A DNA stretch of 39,453 nucleotides from Nannocystaceae bacterium (GTDB taxonomy: Bacteria > Myxococcota_A > Polyangia > Nannocystales > Nannocystaceae): the NCBI GenBank assembly GCA_019694555.1, contig JAIBBS010000065.1:1-39453 (forward strand), in the 5' to 3' direction. Every line of letters starts with the position of its first letter. The first letter of the stretch is position 1. The notes under the pieces were generated by a model. That model did not search any database and was not told the DNA's origin. It worked only from the letters and a program-made list of their open reading frames with translations. Shown here piece by piece: positions 23,413 to 30,639 of this stretch. The position numbers and the translations under genes are program-made.

Positions 23413-24966
23413 TCACGCGAGCACGTCGTTGTCGACCGCCCAGATCGACAGCGCGGCGCGCGAGCGCTGCCCGGTCTTGGCGTAGACGTTCTCGAGGTGC
23501 CGCTTGATCGTCGCCGCCGAAACGTGGAGCTCGGCCGCGATGCGCTTGTTCGACAGGCCGCGCGCGACCAGGCGCACGACCTCGGCCTCGCGCTCGGTCA
23601 GCGCCTCCGGCAGCGCTGCCCGGCGCCCCCGCACGTGCCCTGCGGCCGCGAGCACCGCATCGACCGCGTCGCGGCACAACCTGCCGGCGCGCGCCGCCTC
23701 GACCATGAGCGCACGGCTGGCATCGGCGTCGTGCGCCGCGCGATGCGGCCGCGCCTGCGAGAGCGCGACCGCGACGTCGGCAGCGGCGAGGATTCGGCAC
23801 GCACGCGTCAGCGATCCCGCGATGGCGCGGTGGGGATAGCCGGAACCATCGAGGCGCTCGTGCGCGCTCGCGGCCAGCACCGCGACGTCCGCGAACGCGG
23901 TCGTGCGCTCGAGGATCCGCTCCGTCTCGGCGGCGTGCGTGTTCGCCTCGGCCCGCTCGCGCGGCGTGAAGATCCCGCGCTTGTCCCAGATCCCGTTCTT
24001 GACCGCGACACGCCCGAGATCGTGGAGCAGCGCGCCGACCTGCAGCTCGGCGCGCACGGCATCGTCGAGCCCGGCGTGCTCGGCGGCCCGTGCGGCCAGG
24101 GCCGCGACCGCGGTCGAGTGGCCCACGGTCCAGGGTGACTTCACGTCGCTGAAGTGGGCGAACGCGGTCGCGATCTCGACCACGCGCGAGGCCGGGATCA
24201 CGATCTGCGGGCGCGACTCCGCGTCGAGGAACGCGGACCAGGCATCGCCGCGCGCGATCGGTGCCAGCAGCTCGGGGCCCACGCGCAAGGCGATGCTGGC
24301 GATCGTCGGATCGAGGTCACGACCCGCGCGCGCGCGCACGGCATCGAGCGCCTCGTCCTGGCCACCGAGCGCGTGATGGGCCGCGAGCCGCCACGCGACC
24401 TGGACCACGCGCGCGACCCGACGGATCTCGTCGCCGCGCAGCGTCGCCGGCACGCCGCGCCCGTCCCATCGCTCGTAGACCTGGCCGAGCGAGTGGACCA
24501 CGCCTTCGCTCATGCCGAGGCGGCGCGCGAGCAGGACCGCGAGCTCGCAGTGCGAGCTGCCGAGCTCGCGGCCGGCGTCGGGCGACGTCGCCAGCCGCGC
24601 GAGGGCGGTGATGCGGGCGCCCAGCGGCGCCTCGGAATCGATGCCGCGCAGCGCCCCTCGCACGAGCTCGCGCGGCTTGTCGACGTCTGCGCGCGTCAGC
24701 TCGCGCAGCAGCGTCAGGTCGTCACCGGCCGCGAAGCGCTCGGCCATCTCGTACGAGTAGGCCGAGCATCCGAGAAAGCGCAGCAGGCCGGTGTAGTAGA
24801 CATCGACCAGCTCGAAGCCTTGCACGTCGCAGGCACGCGCGAGCTGCACCGCCACGAGGCTGGTGCGGATGGCGGTCTCGGGCGGGAGTCCGGCGGCGTG
24901 ATCCGTGGCGACCGAGAGGCTCCCGATCACCTCCGCCAGACGTGCGCCGTGCGGACCCACGCCCAT
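23413..24966 (-). CDS. Tandem HD-GYP-like regulator with LuxR-type DNA-binding domain
   Basis: A 517-residue protein. The second HD-GYP-like domain (about 260-400) keeps His283, LLHDLG (315-316), His344 and HERLDGSGYP (369-378). The position usually occupied by the first His of HHE is Ala368. The N-terminal region (about 35-195) looks like a degenerate copy: it retains ERWDGRGVP (about 165-173) but lacks the HD pair. Residues 452-515 are a LuxR/GerE helix-turn-helix (LTEREAEVVRLVARGLSNKR, VSAATIKRHLENVYAKTGQ). HD-GYP domains usually cleave cyclic di-GMP, so this could be a transcription factor controlled by a second messenger. It sits between the SnoaL-like and M55 genes, 28 and 64 bases from them. 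Confidence 0.85.
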   Translation of the reverse strand: MGVGPHGARLAEVIGSLSVATDHAAGLPPETAIRTSLVAVQLARACDVQGFELVDVYYTGLLRFLGCSAYSYEMAERFAAGDDLTLLRELTRADVDKPRELVRGALRGIDSEAPLGARITALARLATSPDAGRELGSSHCELAVLLARRLGMSEGVVHSLGQVYERWDGRGVPATLRGDEIRRVARVVQVAWRLAAHHALGGQDEALDAVRARAGRDLDPTIASIALRVGPELLAPIARGDAWSAFLDAESRPQIVIPASRVVEIATAFAHFSDVKSPWTVGHSTAVAALAARAAEHAGLDDAVRAELQVGALLHDLGRVAVKNGIWDKRGIFTPRERAEANTHAAETERILERTTAFADVAVLAASAHERLDGSGYPHRAIAGSLTRACRILAAADVAVALSQARPHRAAHDADASRALMVEAARAGRLCRDAVDAVLAAAGHVRGRRAALPEALTEREAEVVRLVARGLSNKRIAAELHVSAATIKRHLENVYAKTGQRSRAALSIWAVDNDVLA

Positions 24967-24994
24967 GCCCGCGATGGTACCACCCGCGCGGCCG

Positions 24995-25420
24995 TCAGCC
25001 CGGCACCGCGCCGAGCTGACGCAGCAGACCGAGCGTGTCCCACACGACGCGGTCGCGGAGGATCTTCGAGCCCTCGAAGGTGCTCAGCGTGATCCCCTCG
25101 AGGTTCTCGACGCGTCGGCCGCTCGGTGGGATGCCCATGAGTGCGCCGCGATGCGTGCCGCTCACGCGCCAGCGCGACGTGACGACGTTGCCGTCGACGA
25201 ACTGCTCGACGATCTCGAAGCGGATGTCGGGAAAGGACTCGCGGTAGCCGCCCACCAGCGCGCGCAGGCCCTCGCGCCCGCGGACGACGTTGCCCGGCGT
25301 GGCCGGATCGCAGTTCTCGTACGGCTCCGCGATGGCCTCGTCGATGAACCCCAGGCGTCCCTGGCCCCAGAGTTCGTCGTAGTAGCGTCTCACCAGTGTC
25401 TTCATCGAATCGGCGTCCAT
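24995..25420 (-). CDS. SnoaL-like polyketide-cyclase-fold protein
   Basis: A 141-residue protein. The ATG at 25420 has a near-perfect GGAGGT four bases upstream, which decides the start over longer frames. It has the SnoaL/NTF2-like layout: LVRRYYDELWGQGRLGFIDE, the middle RGREGLRALVGGYRESFPDI and the late GTHRGALMGIPPSGRRVENL. Such proteins often bind small hydrophobic ligands in a cone-shaped pocket; some are cyclases, others have no known reaction. No catalytic residue can be assigned with certainty. It is the first gene of a likely three-gene unit with the HD-GYP/LuxR and M55 genes, and is divergent from the metallohydrolase gene. Confidence 0.85.
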   Translation of the reverse strand: MDADSMKTLVRRYYDELWGQGRLGFIDEAIAEPYENCDPATPGNVVRGREGLRALVGGYRESFPDIRFEIVEQFVDGNVVTSRWRVSGTHRGALMGIPPSGRRVENLEGITLSTFEGSKILRDRVVWDTLGLLRQLGAVPG

Positions 25421-25552
25421 TGCGACCTCCTTGATGAAAGCAAGCTGCGCCATCGCTGCCCGCGACGACATGGGCCGTTCGGCCCATTTTCGCGCCGCAC
25501 GCCCACCGAGGGCGGCGGCCCCCCCGAGCGCGTGGCAGCGCGCAGGGGTAAC

Positions 25553-26836
25553 ATGCACGGCTCGGCGTCCGACTCTCGGAACGCCGCCGCGACGATGCCG
25601 CTCGATCCCACCGCGCCGCGCAGCGACGCCGAGGCCGTGCCCTCGCCGCGGCCGCGCCTGCGCACGCGCGTGTGGCCGTGGCTGCGCCGTGGGTTGCAGC
25701 TCGCCGGCGCGACCCTGCTGGTACTGATCGTCTTCGCCACCGTCGACGGCTGGGTCGCCTTCGGCAAGTCCGCCAGCGGCGCGCGAGCGCAGCGCATGCA
25801 GGCCTCGCCGCAATTCACCGACGGCGCGTTCGAGAACCCCGAGCCGCTCTACAACGATTTCTGGACCACGCTGGCGGTGATGTTCAGCGGCAGCGCCGAC
25901 GCCGTGCCGAACACGCCGATCCCGGTGGTCTCCGGCGACGCCGCACGCTTCGAACGACCGCCGGCCAGCGGCCTACGGGTCACGTGGCTGGGCCACTCGA
26001 CCATGCTGGTCGAGCTCGACGGCGCGCGCGTGCTGACCGATCCGGTGTGGGGCGAGCGCAGCTCACCGCTGACGTGGATCGGGCCCAAGCGCTGGTACGC
26101 GCCGCCGCTGCGGCTCGACGAGCTGCCCGCGCTCGACGCAGTCGTGATCTCGCACGATCACTACGACCACCTCGATCAGCCCACGATCGCCGCGATGGCG
26201 CGCTGGGACACGACGTTCGTGGTGCCGCTGGGCGTGGGCGCGCACCTCGAGTACTGGGGCGTGCCCGGGGATCGCATCGTCGAGCTCGACTGGTGGGATC
26301 GCGCCGAGGTCGCGGGCCTGACGATCGTGGCCACGCCCGCGCGCCACGCCTCGGGCCGCACGCTGTTCGACAAGGACGAGACGCTGTGGGCCGGCTATGC
26401 GCTGCTGGGCCCGCAGCACCGCGTGTACTTCTCCGGCGACACCGGCCTGTTCAACGCGCTGCGTGACATCGGCGAGCGCCTGGGGCCCTTCGATCTCACG
26501 ATGATCGAGTCGGGCGCCTACGGTCGCGGCTGGCCCGACTGGCACCTCGGGCCCGAGCAGGCGGTCACCGCCCACCGCATGGTCCGCGGCGGCGTGATGC
26601 TGCCGGTGCACTGGGGCCTGTTCGACCTCGCGTTCCACGGCTGGACCGAGCCGATCGAGCGCGTGCGTGCGGCCGCGGCCGCGGCCGACGTGACCATCGT
26701 GGTGCCCAAGCCGGGGCAGAGCTTCGAGCCCGCGAACCCACCGCCGGTCGAACCGTGGTGGCCGGAGCTGCCGTGGCAGACCGCAGCGCAGGATCCGATC
26801 GTGGCGACGAAGATCGATCCCGCCGTGTTGCCGTGA
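25553..26836 (+). CDS. Membrane-anchored metallo-beta-lactamase-fold hydrolase (NAPE-PLD/UlaG-like)
   Basis: A 427-residue protein. The ATG at 25553 follows CAGGGGT. After a short soluble start, one transmembrane helix (about residues 48-68, LQLAGATLLVLIVFATVDGW) anchors it. The hydrolase domain contains VTWLGHSTMLVELDGARVLT, TDPVWG, the metal motif HDHYDH (201-206), VVATPARHASGR, YFSGDTGLF and a late LPVHWGLFDLAFHGW. This is the order seen in the lactonase/phospholipase D-like branch of the fold (YcaF/UlaG/NAPE-PLD type). It is predicted to bind two zinc ions and cleave a phosphoester or lactone. The helix suggests a periplasmic, membrane-associated enzyme. Substrate unknown. Confidence 0.88.
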   Translation: MHGSASDSRNAAATMPLDPTAPRSDAEAVPSPRPRLRTRVWPWLRRGLQLAGATLLVLIVFATVDGWVAFGKSASGARAQRMQASPQFTDGAFENPEPLYNDFWTTLAVMFSGSADAVPNTPIPVVSGDAARFERPPASGLRVTWLGHSTMLVELDGARVLTDPVWGERSSPLTWIGPKRWYAPPLRLDELPALDAVVISHDHYDHLDQPTIAAMARWDTTFVVPLGVGAHLEYWGVPGDRIVELDWWDRAEVAGLTIVATPARHASGRTLFDKDETLWAGYALLGPQHRVYFSGDTGLFNALRDIGERLGPFDLTMIESGAYGRGWPDWHLGPEQAVTAHRMVRGGVMLPVHWGLFDLAFHGWTEPIERVRAAAAAADVTIVVPKPGQSFEPANPPPVEPWWPELPWQTAAQDPIVATKIDPAVLP

Positions 26837-26851
26837 CGCCGACTCGGTCTC

Positions 26852-26878
26852 GGCAGAGGAGGCTTTGCTGTCTCTGCC
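26852..26878. terminator. Possible hairpin between convergent genes
   Basis: GGCAGAG (26852-26858) pairs with CTCTGCC (26872-26878) around a 13-base loop, 15 bases after the metallohydrolase stop. The convergent beta-helix gene ends at 26964. The loop is long, so confidence is modest. Confidence 0.38.
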
Positions 26879-26963
26879 CGCGCCCGGCCATGCCGGTCAC
26901 GGGACCCCGCGCGTTCCGATCGCTGCGCGACGAGAGCCCGTCCGCATCCGCTGACAATCTCTC

Positions 26964-28574
26964 TCAGGGCTCGAGCGCGCCGATGGCCGGACGCGCCGGG
27001 CGCGTGCGGCCGCGCTGATCGGTGCGCGGCGCGTCGTCGCGCGCACCCGCGCCGACCAAGGGACTGCCCGCCTGCGGCCGCAGATCCGGTCGCGTGCGGG
27101 TGCTGCCCGCGGCCACGATCTTGGGATCGCGATCGCCGTAGAACGACGCCGCATCGCGCCGCGAGACGATCGAGGTCGGGCCCTCGCCGCACTCGGCCAA
27201 GGGCTTGCCGCCGTTCCACCACAGGTTCGCGACCAAGCGCAGCCCCGCGACGCTGTCGGCGTTGGCGTTGAGCGGACAAGTCATGCCACCGGCCGCGGTG
27301 CCGAACAGGTTGCCGACCGCGAGGTTGTCGCGGTTGCGCAAGACCTCGCCCACGCGCCGCGCGGGCCCCCAGTAGTCGTCGCCGCCCTCGATCACGCTGT
27401 TGTACGCGCGCAGCATGTCGCGGTCGCCGACCTCGTAGTCCGACGTGACCCACACGGTGTTGTGGCTGGCGACGCAGTCGTGACAGCCGAAGAAGCCGAA
27501 GCCGGCCTCGGCCGCGTTGATGACGATGTTGTTGCGCGCGACCTGGTGCTTGCCTTCGTAGTCGGCGTCGACCGGCCACATGTACACGTTGCCCGAGCCC
27601 TCGCCGCCGAGCATGAAGCCGCGGTGACGGGCGCGCACGACCACGTTGCCCTCGAACAGCACGTTCTCGGAGCCACCCTTGGCCTCGATGCCGACGCCGG
27701 TGCCCATGAGATCCTCGAGCAGGTTGTTGCACACGAACAGGTCGTGCACGCCGACGTTGTCGATGCCGTGCCGTGCCGTGCGCGAGATGTGATTGCCGAT
27801 CAGCCAGATGTGCTGCGCCTGGTTGACCTTGATGCCGTCGCAACAACCGCTCTCGTAGCCGTTGGGATCGCCGTCGCCGTCGGGCCCGCGGTTGAGGTTG
27901 CGCGCGGTGACGTCGCGGACGAGCACGTGGTGCGACACGTCCCAGCGGCCGTGGCTGGCGCGGTTGGTGGGGTCGATGGGCTTGCCCGCGATGTGCACCG
28001 CGGAGTCGCCGTAGTAGCCGCTCGCCGGGCCGACGGTCACGTGCTCGAGCGCGACGTAGGCCACGTGATCGAAGGCGATGGCCTGGCCGTTGCCGTCGGT
28101 GCAATCGATCTGCACCTCGCCCTCGCCGCGGATCCATAGCGGCGCGTCTGCGGTGCGCATGTGGTCCTCGACGTACAGGCACTGGCCGCGATAGGTCCCC
28201 GGCGCCAAGGTCACGCGCGTGGGCTTGCGGCGATCCGAGCTCGCAATCGCGTCGCGGATGCCGTCCATCGTGCCGGCCGGCACGCGCACCTCGGTCCATG
28301 CGTCGGCGGCGATGCGCTCGACGAACAGCGGTCCGCCGCAGCTGCCCACCGGCGGCGGCGTGGCGGTGGCCGTGCTCGCGCCCGGACGCGCCGCGGCGGC
28401 ACTGGGCGTGGCGGTCGCGGTGGTGGCCGCGGGCGCGGGCGTCGTCGCAGCGGCCGCGGGCGCGGTGGCCTGCGGTGCGGGCTCGGTCTGGTTGGGCGCG
28501 CCGGCCTCGCGGGTGCAGGTCAGCGGCAGCAGCGACACGATCGCGAGCAAGGACACGGGCGCGACGGCGGACAT
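26964..28574 (-). CDS. Lipoprotein with right-handed parallel beta-helix
   Basis: A 536-residue protein. The ATG at 28574 opens a signal with lipobox LPLTC (about Cys20). A Pro/Ala/Thr-rich linker (to about 75) leads to a domain with repeated strand-turn rungs. Examples are VTLAPGTYRGQCLYVEDH, VAYVALEHVTVGP, HIWLIGNHISRTARHGIDNV, VLFEGNVVVRARHRGFML and VARNNIVINAAEAGFGFFG. This pattern is typical of parallel beta-helix proteins that bind or cleave polysaccharides. The sequence from NLNRGPDGDGDPNGYES to CCDG may bind calcium. The C-terminus ends with IGALEP, common in such domains. No catalytic triad can be assigned. It is likely a surface-exposed polysaccharide-interacting protein. Confidence 0.82.
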   Translation of the reverse strand: MSAVAPVSLLAIVSLLPLTCTREAGAPNQTEPAPQATAPAAAATTPAPAATTATATPSAAAARPGASTATATPPPVGSCGGPLFVERIAADAWTEVRVPAGTMDGIRDAIASSDRRKPTRVTLAPGTYRGQCLYVEDHMRTADAPLWIRGEGEVQIDCTDGNGQAIAFDHVAYVALEHVTVGPASGYYGDSAVHIAGKPIDPTNRASHGRWDVSHHVLVRDVTARNLNRGPDGDGDPNGYESGCCDGIKVNQAQHIWLIGNHISRTARHGIDNVGVHDLFVCNNLLEDLMGTGVGIEAKGGSENVLFEGNVVVRARHRGFMLGGEGSGNVYMWPVDADYEGKHQVARNNIVINAAEAGFGFFGCHDCVASHNTVWVTSDYEVGDRDMLRAYNSVIEGGDDYWGPARRVGEVLRNRDNLAVGNLFGTAAGGMTCPLNANADSVAGLRLVANLWWNGGKPLAECGEGPTSIVSRRDAASFYGDRDPKIVAAGSTRTRPDLRPQAGSPLVGAGARDDAPRTDQRGRTRPARPAIGALEP

Positions 28575-28820
28575 GCCCCGCTCATACGGTGGCGCGCACG
28601 TCGGCGACAGGGGGTCTGGGCGATCCGGCGTGCGCGGGCCCAGCTCGGGCCGCGTCGCGCGCGGACGAGCGGTGGGGGCTCGGTGGCGCATCGCACGGGA
28701 GCGTGACAGACGCGGCACGACGCGGGAAGCGACGCGGTGAACGCGGGCGCGGGGATCGAAATCCTGCGCCGGCGCGATGCCGCGGGCGCGGATCGACCAC
28801 CGACCCTGGCCGCGCAGCGT

Positions 28821-29486
28821 TCAGCGCTCGGCGCGGGTGCGCGCGCGACCGCGGTCGGGCGGACGCGACGGACCGTACGCGCGCACGAAGCCGTCGACGT
28901 GCGCGCGCACGAACGCGTCGAGATCCAGGGGTCGACACGCGCTGCCGCCCAGCCCGTGCTGGTGGAGCAGCGCGAGCACCACCGGCGACACCAGGGCCAG
29001 CGCGGCGAAGCGGACGTCGTGATCGCCCAGCTCGCCCCATCGCCGATGCTGCTCGAGCCGGGCCTCGACCGCCTGCAACAACGGCTCGAGCAGCCGATCG
29101 ACGTAGGCCGGACCGAGCACGCCGTGGTGCAGGCCGATCGCGAGGCCGGTGCCGTAGATGCGACCCACGCCGAAGTCGCGCCAGCCTTCGAGCAGCGCGC
29201 GCATCATCGCCACGAGCGACGGCCGCAGCCCGCCGCGCCGGGGCTTGGCGGTCGCGGCGAGGTAGGGCTGGCCCTGTCGCAGCATCTCGGCCATCGCTGC
29301 CACCACCACGCCGTCGCGATCCTCGAAGTAGTGGCGCAACGTCGGCACGCTGACGTCCGCGGCCGCGGCCAGCTCGCGCAGGCTCGCCGCGGGCCCCAGC
29401 GCCAACAGCCGGGGGATCACGGCAGAGGCGAGCGCACGGCGCTTGTCGTCGTGGCCCGGGTTCTTGCTGCCGGGAGTCCGCCCCAC
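28821..29486 (-). CDS. TetR-family transcriptional regulator
   Basis: A 221-residue protein. The N-terminal 60 residues carry a TetR-type helix-turn-helix: ALASAVIPRLLALGPAASLR, ELAAAADVSVPTLRHYFEDR. The rest is the helical ligand-binding and dimer domain (YVDRLLEPLLQAVEARLEQH). It is divergent from the Rieske oxygenase with only 92 bases between, the standard arrangement for a regulator and the gene it represses. The effector is unknown, perhaps a substrate of the oxygenase. The ATG at 29486 fits a short basic start (GRTPGSKNPGHDDKRR). Confidence 0.87.
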   Translation of the reverse strand: MGRTPGSKNPGHDDKRRALASAVIPRLLALGPAASLRELAAAADVSVPTLRHYFEDRDGVVVAAMAEMLRQGQPYLAATAKPRRGGLRPSLVAMMRALLEGWRDFGVGRIYGTGLAIGLHHGVLGPAYVDRLLEPLLQAVEARLEQHRRWGELGDHDVRFAALALVSPVVLALLHQHGLGGSACRPLDLDAFVRAHVDGFVRAYGPSRPPDRGRARTRAER

Positions 29487-29558
29487 GTCGTTTTTATATC
29501 TCGCGTGGAAGAAAAATCAATCCGGGGCCTTGCCGCCGCGGAATCGTCCGTCAAAAAC

Positions 29559-29574
29559 TGTCCCGGGCGGGATA
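29559..29574. promoter_or_regulatory. Candidate operator upstream of the Rieske oxygenase
   Basis: TGTCCCG and CGGGATA form a near-palindrome (one mismatch, 2-base spacer) ending four bases before the oxygenase ATG. A repressor bound there would block the start of translation or transcription. The interval also holds an AT-rich patch (29490-29520) unusual for this DNA and likely to contain the divergent promoters. Confidence 0.4.
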
Positions 29575-29578
29575 GACA

Positions 29579-30574
29579 ATGTACGAAGACCTCCAGGACC
29601 GCTGGTACGTGATCGCCGATGCCGCCGAGGTGCGCGCCGGCAAGCCGCTGCCGCTGCGCCGCTTCGGCGAGGATCTCGTGCTGTGGCGCGACGGGCACGG
29701 CCAGGTCGCAGCCGTGCTCGATCGTTGCCCGCACCGCGGCGTGCCGCTGCACAACGGTCGGGTCCGCGACGGCGACATCGAGTGCCCCTTCCACGGCTTT
29801 CGCTACGACGGCCGCGGGCAGTGCACGCGCATGCCGTGCGAGGGCGACGAGCCGGGCTTGGTGTCGCGCTACCGCACGCGTGCGTTCGTGCTGCGCGAGG
29901 CCCACGGCTGGATCTGGCTGTGGCGCGGACAGCCACGCGAGCACTACCCCGAGATCGCCTACTTCGACGAGCTGCGCCCCGGCGACGCGCAGCACACGAC
30001 CTCGGTGGTGTGGAACACGAACTACATCCGCTGCATCGAGAACCAGCTCGACTTCACGCATCTGCCGTTCGTGCACGGCAACACCATCGGCAAGGGCATG
30101 TCGAAGGGCCGCATGATCGTGCACACCCGGATCGACGGCGATCGCATCCGTGCGTGGGCCGACGTGGGCCCGAACGAGGCACGCGATCGAGAGCCCGCCT
30201 ACCTCGAGCTCATCGCGCCCAACATCTGGATCCTGACCTTTGCGAAGAGGATGGTGAACTTCCTCGCCTTCGTCCCGATCGACGAGACGCACACGCAGCT
30301 GTACCTGCGGCTGTACCAGCGTGTCATCACGGTGCCGGGCTTGTCGTGGCTGTTCGGCTGGATGATGAACCTGGCCAACCGCGTCGTCTTGCAGCAGGAC
30401 CGTCGCGTGGTCGAGGCCTCGCTGCCACCACGGCCCACGCCCGACGTGCGCGAGATGCTGGTGCCCACCGACGCGCCCGTGATCGCGTACCGGCGCATGC
30501 TCACCCGCGAGGCCAAGGCGCGGCGGCGATCGTTGCCGCTGCACGCGGACGCGCCGCGCGAGCCGACGCCGTAG
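29579..30574 (+). CDS. Rieske non-heme iron oxygenase, large subunit-like
   Basis: A 331-residue protein. Rieske iron-sulfur ligands are CPHRG (Cys50, His52) and CPFHGF (Cys69, His72). The mononuclear iron site is likely Asp158, His161 and His166, from NQLDFTHLPFVHGN, with a more distal third ligand not assigned. The size and the absence of a ferredoxin or reductase domain imply that separate partner proteins supply electrons; none is seen in this window. The family hydroxylates or demethylates aromatic rings and other compounds (substrate unknown). The ATG at 29579 follows GGGCGGGATAGACA. It is divergent from a TetR gene that probably controls it. Confidence 0.9.
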   Translation: MYEDLQDRWYVIADAAEVRAGKPLPLRRFGEDLVLWRDGHGQVAAVLDRCPHRGVPLHNGRVRDGDIECPFHGFRYDGRGQCTRMPCEGDEPGLVSRYRTRAFVLREAHGWIWLWRGQPREHYPEIAYFDELRPGDAQHTTSVVWNTNYIRCIENQLDFTHLPFVHGNTIGKGMSKGRMIVHTRIDGDRIRAWADVGPNEARDREPAYLELIAPNIWILTFAKRMVNFLAFVPIDETHTQLYLRLYQRVITVPGLSWLFGWMMNLANRVVLQQDRRVVEASLPPRPTPDVREMLVPTDAPVIAYRRMLTREAKARRRSLPLHADAPREPTP

Positions 30575-30639
30575 CCGCGTCGCTGCCCGTCGCGCGAGGC
30601 CTCACGAGTCGTCCTGCCGGAGCGGGTGCGACGGCGTCG

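Noticed and set aside
28575..28820. A 246-base gap between the beta-helix lipoprotein and TetR genes
   Set aside because: Frames here are Arg/Pro-rich shadows. I saw no gene, hairpin or operator I would defend.
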